Assembly (NCBI GenBank): GCA_030407315.1
Contig: JALQPE010001688.1
Location: forward strand, 372,001 to 436,000
Source: Asparagopsis taxiformis
Lineage: Eukaryota > Rhodophyta > Florideophyceae > Bonnemaisoniales > Bonnemaisoniaceae
Length of the DNA stretch: 64,000 nucleotides
Direction of reading: 5' to 3'
The notes beneath the pieces are model-generated. The model had not been told where the DNA came from and did no database searches. It saw nothing but the letters and a program-made list of their open reading frames with translations. A program made the translations under genes and the position numbers. Each line of letters opens with the position of its first letter. The first letter of the stretch is position 1. This document shows positions 49,781-59,024 of the stretch, piece by piece.

Positions 49781-51535
49781 TTATGGAGGTGTGTATTTTT
49801 TTGAATCGTTGAATTGGTTTGGAATAGTGTCACTTGTCACAAGTGTTGGTTTTTTCTAGTGAGAGAAACGGAATCGAGTCATGAATGGATGACGGATTGC
49901 TTGCAGGAATGCGTGATTCATCAATAGGTGGTACTACGCTGGTTGAAATGCGTTGGCCTCGTTGCGCATTGACACATACAAATGTGTGACTCGCTGTTGC
50001 GTTGGAAAAACATAAAGCAAGTGTGAATACACGGGTGCGTATCGAGGTTGTCGGGTGGATATAGATAAAATTAGTTAACCATGGAGATTTGATTTGCTGC
50101 ATACAGCTATCATGTTTTTGCCGCTCGGTTGGTATTGAGCTGCACTCTAGGGTTGGACTGAGGGCGAGAGATAGTATCTGCGATGACTTGTTTCCTAGCG
50201 GTTTGCACTTATGTCAGCATCGCACTCACTCGCGTCCAGTAAGTTTATATTATCGCCGGCCGGGAGACGGACGCAGGGTGCGGTGCAGTTGCAGCTGTAT
50301 GATTTGTCGGGACGCGTTTGCATATACCATATTGTATGTGAACGTCGATGACAGAAAGGAGCCTGCAAAGGCAACTGTGCATATCGACGTATGTACTACC
50401 TTGGCATGATGCGGAACGGGTGGACGCGAGTGTGTTTCACGGACGACATTTCACACAACTGTTTGGGATTTTCGACGCATGCTACAAAAGCAAACAAGTC
50501 GTTTGTGTGATGGAGGCGGCAATGAAAGGGGAGATGCGGACAGCATGCAGTTTGGCAGCATTTCTTTTGAAGATGTATGGGACGTGTATGTAGCATTTGT
50601 CTGGGAAGTGACGGGTAGATGACTGTGTGGGACAACGGTGCAGACGCGAAGGAGCGATATAAAGCGGCGAGTCATTGGTGCGACGTGCAGCATTTCGAAT
50701 GATATCAACTGGACACTGCGCTCTCTTATCCATGCTGGACTTTGAATTGCTCACATCTGATGAGGGCATGGCTGCCTGCATCGTGTGAGATGGACCTGTG
50801 CGGGCGTTAAAAAGATGCAAACGATGATGTTGTTTATCGCTGCACTCTTTCAGACAAAGCATCGGACACTGGTCAAGCGACCAATCTCAGCGCTCGGTTA
50901 CATAGGATTCATCAACAGAGATGCCAGCTGCAGCCGAGTATGACGGAGCATCGACGAGAGATGGCTGACAGTAGATGGCTGGGCACGGTGCATGCGACTT
51001 GTCGAAATTCCGCTCCGCTCCGCGCCGCGCCGCTCAGTGCATATCATGTAATGTAATCGCGGCATCAATGGTGACCAAGAACGTAGTGTATAGTGGAGAA
51101 ATATGACAGAAAGCACGTGTACTCTCGTTATACGTGTGGGTTGCGGCCATGATCCACTCAGCTTAATTTGTCAAACTCGGAGCATCACCTCCAACAAGTT
51201 GTAGGCGCACCATTGGTACCTCCGAAACCCTCAACAATATCCCTGACGATTGATCCCGACCCAATTCATTGTGCATCCAAACCGAATCATGCACAAGTCG
51301 AACAAAGCAACGTCGTCGTCTGTCCGCCGTCGAACAAGCGATACATTGTACGCCAACCACGTTTATCGTGCGTCCAAGTGCATACGTGTTCGATGCCATC
51401 ATATATGTCATACAGTTGTCCAACAACCATCGCATCCAATCCCTTGATTCCAGACCGAGTATCTATATATTGACAATACCAGCGTGCTCTTGCGCGACCA
51501 TCTACCGTTCGACGAGCATCGATACCAACTCTCCC
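49781..51535. other. 1.75-kb spacer without supported gene
   Basis: Several frames of 70-130 codons occur on both strands but none shows family resemblance. A + strand frame around 50348-50593 has a helix-like reading (FGIFDACYKSKQVVCVMEAA) but no context. The last 250 bp is the upstream region of the secreted orphan. Confidence 0.4.
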
Positions 51536-52333
51536 ATGCCGCTCTCATCCGTCCAGTCGAACATGCGCGTTGCATCTGCGTCCGCAGCAGTGCGTCTACT
51601 GTGCGCGGCGATTATCGCTGGTGTCGCGCTGGTGAGCGCGCAGCAGTCGTTGCCGAACGATGCCGGTGTCGTGGAAATGGACATGTCTGGCGACCAGTTG
51701 TTCCATCTCTGGAGAAGACCGCAGCCGCCTGTGGTCCGAATGGCGCCGCGGCCCGGGCTGACATTTGCGGTGCATAACAGTGATGTCGGGTATGAACGCA
51801 CGATTAGTGCAGGATTGACGGTGCAGAAGGGTACGAGTGCCAAGGTGGATTTTCGCATCGAGCTCAAGGCTGTGTCGTCTACCACGTTGGAGCGTGATGA
51901 TTTTGCGTTCAAACGGTTGTTGACGCCCAAGGAAATGAAGCGCTATATGAAGCGAGTACGGTTGCCGCACAAGGGGTTTAATATTCCGATGTTTAGATTG
52001 ATGGGGATTAATTTGAACCGACGTGTGTCGTTTAGAGATCAATGGATGGCGAGTCGCTCATTGACGCAGTATTCTAAAAAGGCACAAGCAGTGCGACAGG
52101 TGATTAAGAGTCATGCTAATACGTCGGTGGTCGTTACGGGTACGCTGATGGCGAGAGGCACTTCTACTATGCCCGTTTCTGTGTTTGCTTTCATCAAGGT
52201 TTCAAGGGTCGTGCTGGAAGATGGTACGATTGTTCGAGTGGTTTCGTCGGCACCCTCGGATGTAATGGCTGCGACTGGATGCGGGGAGATGGTGCCAACG
52301 ATGAGACAGACTATTAAGGTGGTCGAGTTGTAG
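51536..52333 (+). CDS. Secreted or ER-lumen orphan protein, 265 aa
   Basis: Start at the ATG of MPLSSVQSN (51536) or MRVASASAAV (51563); either gives a signal peptide with core LLCAAIIAGVALVSA and a cleavage site near SAQQ. The frame is open much further upstream, but that part is poor in coding features. The mature protein (~225 aa) has alternating strands (LTFAVHNSDVGYERTISAGL, SVVVTGTLMARGTS, VSVFAFIKVSRVVLEDGTIV), a basic KRLLTPKEMKRYMKRVRLP segment and only one Cys. No membrane anchor or retention signal. I do not recognise it; beta-rich cell-wall or matrix protein is a guess. Confidence 0.7.
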   Translation: MPLSSVQSNMRVASASAAVRLLCAAIIAGVALVSAQQSLPNDAGVVEMDMSGDQLFHLWRRPQPPVVRMAPRPGLTFAVHNSDVGYERTISAGLTVQKGTSAKVDFRIELKAVSSTTLERDDFAFKRLLTPKEMKRYMKRVRLPHKGFNIPMFRLMGINLNRRVSFRDQWMASRSLTQYSKKAQAVRQVIKSHANTSVVVTGTLMARGTSTMPVSVFAFIKVSRVVLEDGTIVRVVSSAPSDVMAATGCGEMVPTMRQTIKVVEL

Positions 52334-52831
52334 ATGAGGTTAGTGACGTCTGATTATAGGAATGAATGTAAATGTGTGCTATTGACTTGGGTGTACATAT
52401 GTACGTAGAAAGGCTGGAGGTCGACAGTGATGGTATGAAGAAATGTTTTGGAAGCAACAGAGATGATAAGAGGGCAACTTGTGCGCCACCAAGATGTGTT
52501 TTTTTGGGCATCAAACCAATCATTGGCTCTCGATCCATACGGTTCGTACGGAGATATTATGTATGATAGGCACAAGAGTTATGTTGTAACAGGTTCTCAC
52601 CTACGCCAATCATTGGGCCAAAATTTCCCGTACCCCTTCTCAGTCAGGTTTCTCGTTTCCACTACGACTCCATCACTGATCATCACGATCTTGATCTCGA
52701 TTTAACAAATATCTAATTATTTTTGAAAATTTTCAAAATAATGGCGATCAAACTTATCCCTTGCTCTCTTCGCTCCAACGCGCGTCATCAGCCACTATGT
52801 CTGCTCAACGCGCGAATTGACCCCATTTCGA
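52334..52831. other. Spacer upstream of TRM44 with a small upstream ORF
   Basis: A 498-bp region. At 52797-52820 an ATG opens a 7-codon frame ending TGA, just 12 bases before the TRM44 start, in a different frame. It may reduce translation of the main frame if the transcript starts upstream. The run TTTTTGAAAATTTTC at about 52722 is AT-rich. Confidence 0.4.
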
Positions 52832-54433
52832 ATGCCGCACTTTGGCAATCTCACTCTTCCACACGGCTCCAGTGATCTGACCGCGTCGCCCACGCACGAC
52901 TTTAGCGATGAAAATGAATGGATTCAATTGGCATCCATGCAAACCACATGTGGTCCAGACGCCTTTTGGTTTGCGATCAATATTTTCACACGAAAGCATC
53001 ATTGGAACAAGACTATTTTCCAAATAGACATTCTCGATGAAGAATCGTTTCCAATATCAACAGCCCATCTTCATCAACAAACCTCACATGGTGCCTTTGC
53101 GCCCAAACCGGGTCAACGCTACAACGCGCTGCGCAAACTCTACCGCAAAACCCCCGCCCCCATTGGTGGAGACGACGGTAAATCGCCAACATACTCCGCA
53201 TGCGAATGGACATCACAATACGTTGATGAAACCCGTCACACTGCTGTGTTCGGCCTGGTGATTCCGAGTAATGTGCAGACAGAGCAGAACAAACGTGCAC
53301 TGCGATACTGGCCGTTTCAATATCCCAAGGTGAAGTGTTATCGCTTCACATATGAGGCCATTGCGGATGCCGTCGAGGATGTTGCGGGTAATGATTCACA
53401 GCCAGTCAAGCGTGGCTTGCTCAAATATGCCGTTATTCCACTCGGTGAAGACCCGGGTAGTTTGCGAAATTTTGATACGCTCGTAAAGCATTCCGCCAAA
53501 GCTGCGCACAAAATGTTGACCCAGGTGCGAAAACGAGCAGAGCATTTTGATCCGCAACTCGGTGATACTACCTATGTAAAGAGAGTCGTCCATGACAATC
53601 TCATCACTGAGCAGCAATACAGGAAGCATTATGACGTTATGAAAGTCAAGTATAACTTTTGGGTGGAGCAATGGACTGAATGCACCGATCCGGTCAAATT
53701 TGTATACGAGGAACTCAGTATCGCTGCCTACTTGTGTGCGTTATGGGAGAAGGAACGGGAGGAAGAGCAAATTGAAACAAAACAGACATTCATCGATTGC
53801 GGCGCCGGCAATGGCTTTTTGACCTACTTGCTGATCAGCGAGGGTCATGACGGAATCGGTGTAGACCTACAGAAGCGTGACATATGGAACCAGTATCCCG
53901 AAAACGTTACAGCCGCCTTGCATCACATGCAGATGGACCCGCGCACGTATGATTGCAGCAAATATGACTGGATCATCGGCAATCACAGTGACGAACTTTC
54001 GCCATGGATACCGCTCATGGCCGCTCGCTGTCAAAGACAGGCGCGGCGACGGCGCGAATGTCTGCTGGATGGGACGTCGATCGACGGTGACGCAAAGGAG
54101 CGTGTTCGACGACGCGCACATCCCCGGTTTTTCGTGCTGCCGTGTTGCTTCTATGATTTTGATGGGAAGAAGATCGCGTTTGGAAATACGAGACGCACGC
54201 TGGGCGTACGCGTCACTGCTGATACAGGCAAGTATGAACAGTATTATCGTTGGATTGCGCAGATTGCAAGGGCGTTTGGATTCACTGTCGAGTATGAAAA
54301 TCTGCGCATTCCGAGTACCAAGTATGTCAGTTTGCTCGGTAGATTTATTGAACATGAAGAACGAATAGCGTCGGACGTCATAGACGAGATGACGAGCTTG
54401 ATGCTGCTCGATGCCAAGCTCTCGCATGGGTAG
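52832..54433 (+). CDS. TRM44: tRNA(Ser) Um44 2'-O-methyltransferase TRM44
   Basis: From the first in-frame ATG the protein is 533 aa. The C-terminal half is a Rossmann methyltransferase with Trm44 features: WTECTDPVKFVYEELSIAAY just before the SAM site FIDCGAGNGFLTYLL, then GVDLQKRDIW, YDWIIGNHSDELSPWIPLMA, and FFVLPCCFYDFDGKK. Trm44 methylates the ribose of U44 in tRNA-Ser with SAM, stabilising it together with other marks. The N-terminal ~280 residues are less conserved and begin MPHFGNLTLPHG. The family usually has a similar length. Intronless. Confidence 0.9.
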   Translation: MPHFGNLTLPHGSSDLTASPTHDFSDENEWIQLASMQTTCGPDAFWFAINIFTRKHHWNKTIFQIDILDEESFPISTAHLHQQTSHGAFAPKPGQRYNALRKLYRKTPAPIGGDDGKSPTYSACEWTSQYVDETRHTAVFGLVIPSNVQTEQNKRALRYWPFQYPKVKCYRFTYEAIADAVEDVAGNDSQPVKRGLLKYAVIPLGEDPGSLRNFDTLVKHSAKAAHKMLTQVRKRAEHFDPQLGDTTYVKRVVHDNLITEQQYRKHYDVMKVKYNFWVEQWTECTDPVKFVYEELSIAAYLCALWEKEREEEQIETKQTFIDCGAGNGFLTYLLISEGHDGIGVDLQKRDIWNQYPENVTAALHHMQMDPRTYDCSKYDWIIGNHSDELSPWIPLMAARCQRQARRRRECLLDGTSIDGDAKERVRRRAHPRFFVLPCCFYDFDGKKIAFGNTRRTLGVRVTADTGKYEQYYRWIAQIARAFGFTVEYENLRIPSTKYVSLLGRFIEHEERIASDVIDEMTSLMLLDAKLSHG

Positions 54434-54496
54434 TTTATGTTTAGAATGCAATGCAATGCAAATACAATTAACTCGTCGTGTACAGTTGGTATACGT

Positions 54497-55741
54497 CTAC
54501 TTTACAATAGGTTGTTTGTAATAGTTTGTCCATTCGCCACCCTTCTTAGCATAAAAGTCCATTGGATACTGCTCTCGCCATTGTGTCTTTCCCAGCGCAA
54601 CAAACGCTTCGTACGGCGTAAGAAGCGGTTTATCACCATAACCAGTACCCCAATCAATGCTCAATCTCGGACAAGCGATCTGCACCCAAGCCTGCACACC
54701 GGACTGTTCCAGCGTACGAATTTTGGCTGGAGAAATCTCGGACAACAGCACGACCACCGATTGTTTGCCAGCATCTTTCAAACAACGCTGCAATCGACCC
54801 AGAATCTTCGGCGAGCCCTGTCTACCCAGCGTGCCGAGAATCACGCCAAAGTTTTCCGCCGGCTTGGCGAGTTCAACGGCAGCGCGACGCATGGCGAGCA
54901 TTTGCTCGTGCGCGTACCACTCCTCGCTCAGTCGCTTACTATACGGATCGTAGCGAAAGGCGCGCAGCTTCGGATTGGCAATCATAGCCGACTCGAGATG
55001 GAAGCGGCCGTCACCGATGTAGATCAACGCGTCGCACGCGGGGATCGTCGGCGACGTGCAGCCGAGCAGCTCGGCGGGCGACAATGGACGCGCCTGTGGA
55101 ATGGTCACTGATGCGAAATGCTGCGATAATGTCTCTCGTATACTGTGTGCTGTGTCGACAAATTGAATGGTCGCTACGAGCGTGAGACTACTTGTCGCTG
55201 CAAAGGTGTCCTTCAGACAGGCGATGAGATGAGCGGGATTGAAAGCGATGTGCACAAAGATGTACAGCAGCGGTATGGTGCATTCTTGAACGGGTACGAG
55301 ACAGGAGTGCGCGTAGTGGACGAGGAAATCACAACCTAATGCGCGTGCTGAAAGATCGTCGACACAGCACGCACCGTACGTTACGTCGCCGAGCACAACG
55401 GTGTCGCGGACCGCGGCGTATTTGGTGAGAATGTCGGATATGGTTGTGGCGTACATTAATAGTCCCTCTGGCATTTGTAATGCGACGCGTGTGGCGCCTA
55501 CATTTCGGATGCGCCAGATGGTTTTCGGGATCTCGAATGAGTAATTGGACGGCAGAAGTGCAATGTCGGCGTTCAATTGTGGGTCGTTTAGTAATGATTC
55601 GGGAATCGGTGTTGCTCGACGTGGACGGCGCGTGCTAGATGGTGCAGTTGTGGGCTGAACGGCACGGAGACCGACGCCTGCGAGACGGCCGCTTCGTTGT
55701 GGTGCGGCTGGTGGTAGTTGTTCTGACGTTGATGATGACAT
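54497..55741 (-). CDS. DPH1: Diphthamide biosynthesis enzyme DPH1
   Basis: Counted from the Met at 55741 the protein is 414 aa. It is the radical-SAM-like Fe-S enzyme that, with DPH2, moves the aminocarboxypropyl group of SAM onto a His of elongation factor 2. The Cys of GDVTYGACCVDD, of HYAHSCLVP and of VQIACPRLSIDWG are at the expected positions for the 4Fe-4S cluster. Other family words: LQMPEGLL, YIGDGRFHLE, GTLGRQGSP, VLLSEISPAKI. The frame opens at 55816, and an earlier Met (55804) is possible. Intronless and divergent with the esterase gene. Confidence 0.95.
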   Translation of the reverse strand: MSSSTSEQLPPAAPQRSGRLAGVGLRAVQPTTAPSSTRRPRRATPIPESLLNDPQLNADIALLPSNYSFEIPKTIWRIRNVGATRVALQMPEGLLMYATTISDILTKYAAVRDTVVLGDVTYGACCVDDLSARALGCDFLVHYAHSCLVPVQECTIPLLYIFVHIAFNPAHLIACLKDTFAATSSLTLVATIQFVDTAHSIRETLSQHFASVTIPQARPLSPAELLGCTSPTIPACDALIYIGDGRFHLESAMIANPKLRAFRYDPYSKRLSEEWYAHEQMLAMRRAAVELAKPAENFGVILGTLGRQGSPKILGRLQRCLKDAGKQSVVVLLSEISPAKIRTLEQSGVQAWVQIACPRLSIDWGTGYGDKPLLTPYEAFVALGKTQWREQYPMDFYAKKGGEWTNYYKQPIVK

Positions 55742-56004
55742 GATTGTGGATTTGTAATCGGATCGTTGCTGTAACTGAGCTTTGGTGTGATTTTCACACG
55801 TCATTTGTGCCAACACTCGCTTATATTGATGCCAGCTGCTGTGTTATCGCGGCCAATCCCGCGCAATAAAAAAATTATTGCTTCCAAGATTGGGAGTTCA
55901 ATCTGAAATCCAGTCGCTACACATGTATGTATACATCTGTACTTTCGTAGCCATTACCGATCCTCTGTTCATACCCTCACCTCGTTTCAATTTGCACTCT
56001 CGGC
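55742..56004. promoter_or_regulatory. Divergent promoter DPH1 / IAH1-like esterase
   Basis: A 263-bp spacer with an A-rich stretch (55866-55877). No specific element can be named. Confidence 0.4.
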
Positions 56005-57072
56005 ATGATGTCTGCGGCTGCAGAGGAAGACGAAGTATCGACCGCGCCACCCGTAGTAGAGGAATCATTCCAACCACCAGCCATCGTAGATGGTATAACT
56101 GATGAAGAAGGTACACAACGTCCTCCTGGACAGCCTGCGGCCAATAATTCATCAACCACTCCCGCGACAAACTCACCGCGCATATCGCGCGACAGTATGT
56201 TCGGCCTGCTTAATTCGCTGTCTGCAACAGTTACGCAGGCGGTGCGTGTGTCAACCACAGAGGTGACCAAAGCAGTAGAATCCGTTGTTCCAAGCGTTCA
56301 AAAGTCATCACTACCCGTCTTGCTTCTATTCGGCGATAGCATCACAGAATTCGCATCCTCTGCAACCGACCCTGTCTGTTCGCCCGGCTGGGCCGCAATT
56401 CTCTCGGAGCGCTACAACACCAAGTTGGACGTGCTGAACCGCGGCGTCAGCGGGTACAATTCCCGCTGGGCATTGCATATATTTCCGCGCATAGTGCACG
56501 GACTTCCATCATTACAATCCTTGCGTGCCATAACGATCGGTTTAGGTGCCAACGACGCCGCAGATGAATCGACCTCGCAGCACGTGCCGCTCAAAGAATA
56601 TCGATATAATTTGCACGCTCTCACACATTTCATCCTCTGTTTACGTCGCATGACACCCGTCATTCCCATTCTTATCACGCCGCCGCCAGTGGTCACCGCC
56701 CAGCTCATGGAGGATATTTCAGAGCATCCGCCTAAGCGCACGCCGGAGCGAACTGCATCTTATGCTAAGATGTGTGTGCAAGTTGCGGAGGCGATGAAGT
56801 GCCCAGTGGTCGACACTCATTCCGCAATGATTGCACGTGCCGCTGAATTGGATAGTGAAGGAGATGTGCAAAAGGGGCTGCAGACTTTTTTCTACGACGG
56901 CCTACATCTCAACGCCGAGGGTAATAAGTTTGTGGCAGAGTGCATTTTCGACACCTTCCGCAAACGCGTCCCAGATCTTTTGCCTGCAAGTTTTGACCCA
57001 CCGTTTCCACACTGGACAGAAGTAGACGCAGCTAATCCAACTTTAAGTTTGGGTACGAGCTCGCTATTATGA
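56005..57072 (+). CDS. SGNH/GDSL esterase of the isoamyl acetate-hydrolysing (IAH1) type
   Basis: The 355-aa protein starts with ~105 disordered residues (acid-, Pro- and Thr-rich; then a helical stretch SATVTQAVRVSTTEVTKAVE). The SGNH domain follows: block I LLFGDSITEF with the catalytic Ser, Gly in NRGVSGYNSRWA, Asn in IGLGANDAAD, and the Asp/His pair in FYDGLHLNAEG. Block order and wording match IAH1 and plant CPRD49-like esterases, which hydrolyse small acetate esters; natural substrate here is unknown. The N-terminal extension is not usual for IAH1 and might target or tether the enzyme. It ends convergent with the TPR gene. Confidence 0.88.
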   Translation: MMSAAAEEDEVSTAPPVVEESFQPPAIVDGITDEEGTQRPPGQPAANNSSTTPATNSPRISRDSMFGLLNSLSATVTQAVRVSTTEVTKAVESVVPSVQKSSLPVLLLFGDSITEFASSATDPVCSPGWAAILSERYNTKLDVLNRGVSGYNSRWALHIFPRIVHGLPSLQSLRAITIGLGANDAADESTSQHVPLKEYRYNLHALTHFILCLRRMTPVIPILITPPPVVTAQLMEDISEHPPKRTPERTASYAKMCVQVAEAMKCPVVDTHSAMIARAAELDSEGDVQKGLQTFFYDGLHLNAEGNKFVAECIFDTFRKRVPDLLPASFDPPFPHWTEVDAANPTLSLGTSSLL

Positions 57073-57221
57073 CCATCAATCCGCCGACAGGTTCAATCTA
57101 TGCTATGGGGTTTCAACTTGATTTACATACAATAAGTACAAACTTCACGTGTCGTTGTACAAAAGAGGTGCGCAATGTGATGGTAAACGTGCTTTCTTCT
57201 CAGCTAGAAAGAATGGCGCGC

Positions 57222-57953
57222 TCATCCTATCCGAATCCTTTCCAATTTCGGCATGTCTTCAAACAGGCCCTTTTCCTCCGCTTCACTGATCTTCTGATTT
57301 TCGCGGTCCAGATTGGAGATAAATGTGGAGTAGAGCTTTTTCTGATTGCGTCGATATATCTTGCGATGCTTTGCAAGCTCTTCTCGCTCACCCTTGAGCT
57401 CGTCGAGAGCATTTCGAATCGCTACATCATTCGGCGCCAATTTCACGGCCAACATCAAGTCCTTCCTCGCATCATCAGCCTTCTTTTCAGCGTTATCAAG
57501 ATCCCAAAGCTCCCCGGAATCCTGTTTCGCCATGTCAGCCCTGACTAATCCGATAAAAACGATACCGCGTCGATAACGTCCCTTGACATTGTTTGGATCG
57601 ATTCGCAAAGCCTCGCTGAAATCCCAAAGTGCATTCTCTAGGTCATCTTTCCGAAGTCGACATAGCCCTCGATTGAGATGACAAGGCAGTTTAAACTGGT
57701 TGATACTGTAACGACCTTGCTCACCAATCGCTTCCCATTCCTCCTTTGACGTGTAGATATGTACGAAGCAACGGTCGTACTGCTTCCACGCTGCTTCGTA
57801 CTCCCCCTTGGCAAACAGCGCGTTGCCCTTCTCCTTTTCCACGAGTCCTGCTGAAATCTTTTCCTGAACAGAGCTATAGTCGTAATCTAGTTCACTGAAG
57901 TCTGCCGGCTCCTCGTTCTCAATTTCCCACTCTGTGCCGTCACCTGATGCCAT
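57222..57953 (-). CDS. TPR co-chaperone-like protein, 243 aa
   Basis: Three tetratricopeptide repeats fill residues ~35-190: KEKGNALFAKGEYEAAWKQY, LPCHLNRGLCRLRKDDLENA and ALWDFSEALRIDPNNVKGRY. The helices, together with an acidic N terminus (EWEIENEEPADF) and a basic, charged tail (KHRKIYRRNQKKLY), resemble the TPR domains of FKBP/cyclophilin-type co-chaperones and TTC4-like proteins, but no isomerase domain is present. The repeat carries the usual Lys/Asn clamp positions for an EEVD tail only in part, so a link to Hsp90/Hsp70 is inference. Intronless. Confidence 0.8.
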   Translation of the reverse strand: MASGDGTEWEIENEEPADFSELDYDYSSVQEKISAGLVEKEKGNALFAKGEYEAAWKQYDRCFVHIYTSKEEWEAIGEQGRYSINQFKLPCHLNRGLCRLRKDDLENALWDFSEALRIDPNNVKGRYRRGIVFIGLVRADMAKQDSGELWDLDNAEKKADDARKDLMLAVKLAPNDVAIRNALDELKGEREELAKHRKIYRRNQKKLYSTFISNLDRENQKISEAEEKGLFEDMPKLERIRIG

Positions 57954-58417
57954 GGTGCACAGCCTACTGCTCCCAACGTGCCAAGCGCCTGGCCGAGTGA
58001 AATATCTGCTTCCACGCGTAAAGAAGAATAGATCAAACCTCGTTAAACGCTACGTCAAACGACGAGAGGCAAGCGTAACTTGAGTTTGTTTCTCAAACAA
58101 AGTCCAACTTGCCATAGATGCAAATTCAGGTCTCAGCAGTGCGAAATAAAATAATTCGACTAGAAACATCTTGTGAAATTGCATAGCGTGTAAGTTCCGC
58201 ACTTTGCTTCAATCCTCGATCCACTCACTTCGATCGGCATCTTATTCGAGCTAAGCGACATCGACGCGCCATTCAATTGCACTCGCCCCGCTCCGAATCC
58301 CGGCTTGTTTCTGCAACAAATTGAACGTTGGGGTGTCCAGTAGAGTAGATTGCAATTATTCGTCTTATATCCCGTACGTACTGAGACTGCTACAACTGGT
58401 CAGATTGTCCAGTGGAA
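57954..58417. other. Divergent spacer TPR protein / TRAPPC1
   Basis: A 464-bp region that separates two start codons. No gene, repeat or named motif. Confidence 0.4.
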
Positions 58418-58843
58418 ATGACAGTCTATTGTTTCTATCTATTTGATCGCACGGGGACATGTCTATGCTATCGAGAATGGAAACGCCCGAGACCTGTACA
58501 GGACGCAGGCGATGATCAGAAGAACATGTTTGGCATGTTGTTTGCTCTGCGCAACTTTTCTATCAAGCTTTCTCCAGACCCTAATAACGGTGTACCCAAC
58601 TATTTCATTACCGATGTATACGCGTTGCATTATTTCGAGACGCCATCCGGTCTGCGGTTTGTGCTTACAACTAGCAACGATTTTGGGTCCATAGACGTTG
58701 TCAAGAATTTAAGAGAGATCTACTCCGATGTATACGTCGAATATGCGATTAAGAATCCTCTATACCGACGCGGAACGGAGATTAAATCCAAGCTGTTCTT
58801 GTCCAAGCTTGATTCCTATGTGAAAGATCTGCCGTGCTTCTGA
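58418..58843 (+). CDS. TRAPPC1: TRAPPC1 (Bet5), core TRAPP subunit
   Basis: 141 aa from the Met at 58418, the family's usual length. It begins MTVYCFYLFDRTGTCLCYREW, the longin fold start of Bet5, continues with KNMFGMLFALRNFSIKLSP and ends with VYVEYAIKNPLYRRGTEI and FLSKLDSYVKDLP. Bet5 is an essential small subunit of the TRAPP complexes, which activate Rab1/Ypt1 for vesicle tethering at the Golgi. With SEC16 in the same window, this is the second gene for early secretory traffic. Intronless; convergent with eRF3. Confidence 0.95.
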   Translation: MTVYCFYLFDRTGTCLCYREWKRPRPVQDAGDDQKNMFGMLFALRNFSIKLSPDPNNGVPNYFITDVYALHYFETPSGLRFVLTTSNDFGSIDVVKNLREIYSDVYVEYAIKNPLYRRGTEIKSKLFLSKLDSYVKDLPCF

Positions 58844-59024
58844 GTACATTTGCGATAAATTGAAATCAGTCCGAGCAATTCTTGTTTCAGGCACTTCTTT
58901 AACACAAGTTTCCAGTTCCTGTAGCGCCTTTTCGAATAGTCTGAAACAGCAACTGAAAATTCTTGTTGGGTTTCCACTGGACACAACTCCTATGCTGTCA
59001 AAGTTGTCTACTGTAGTACTCGTT

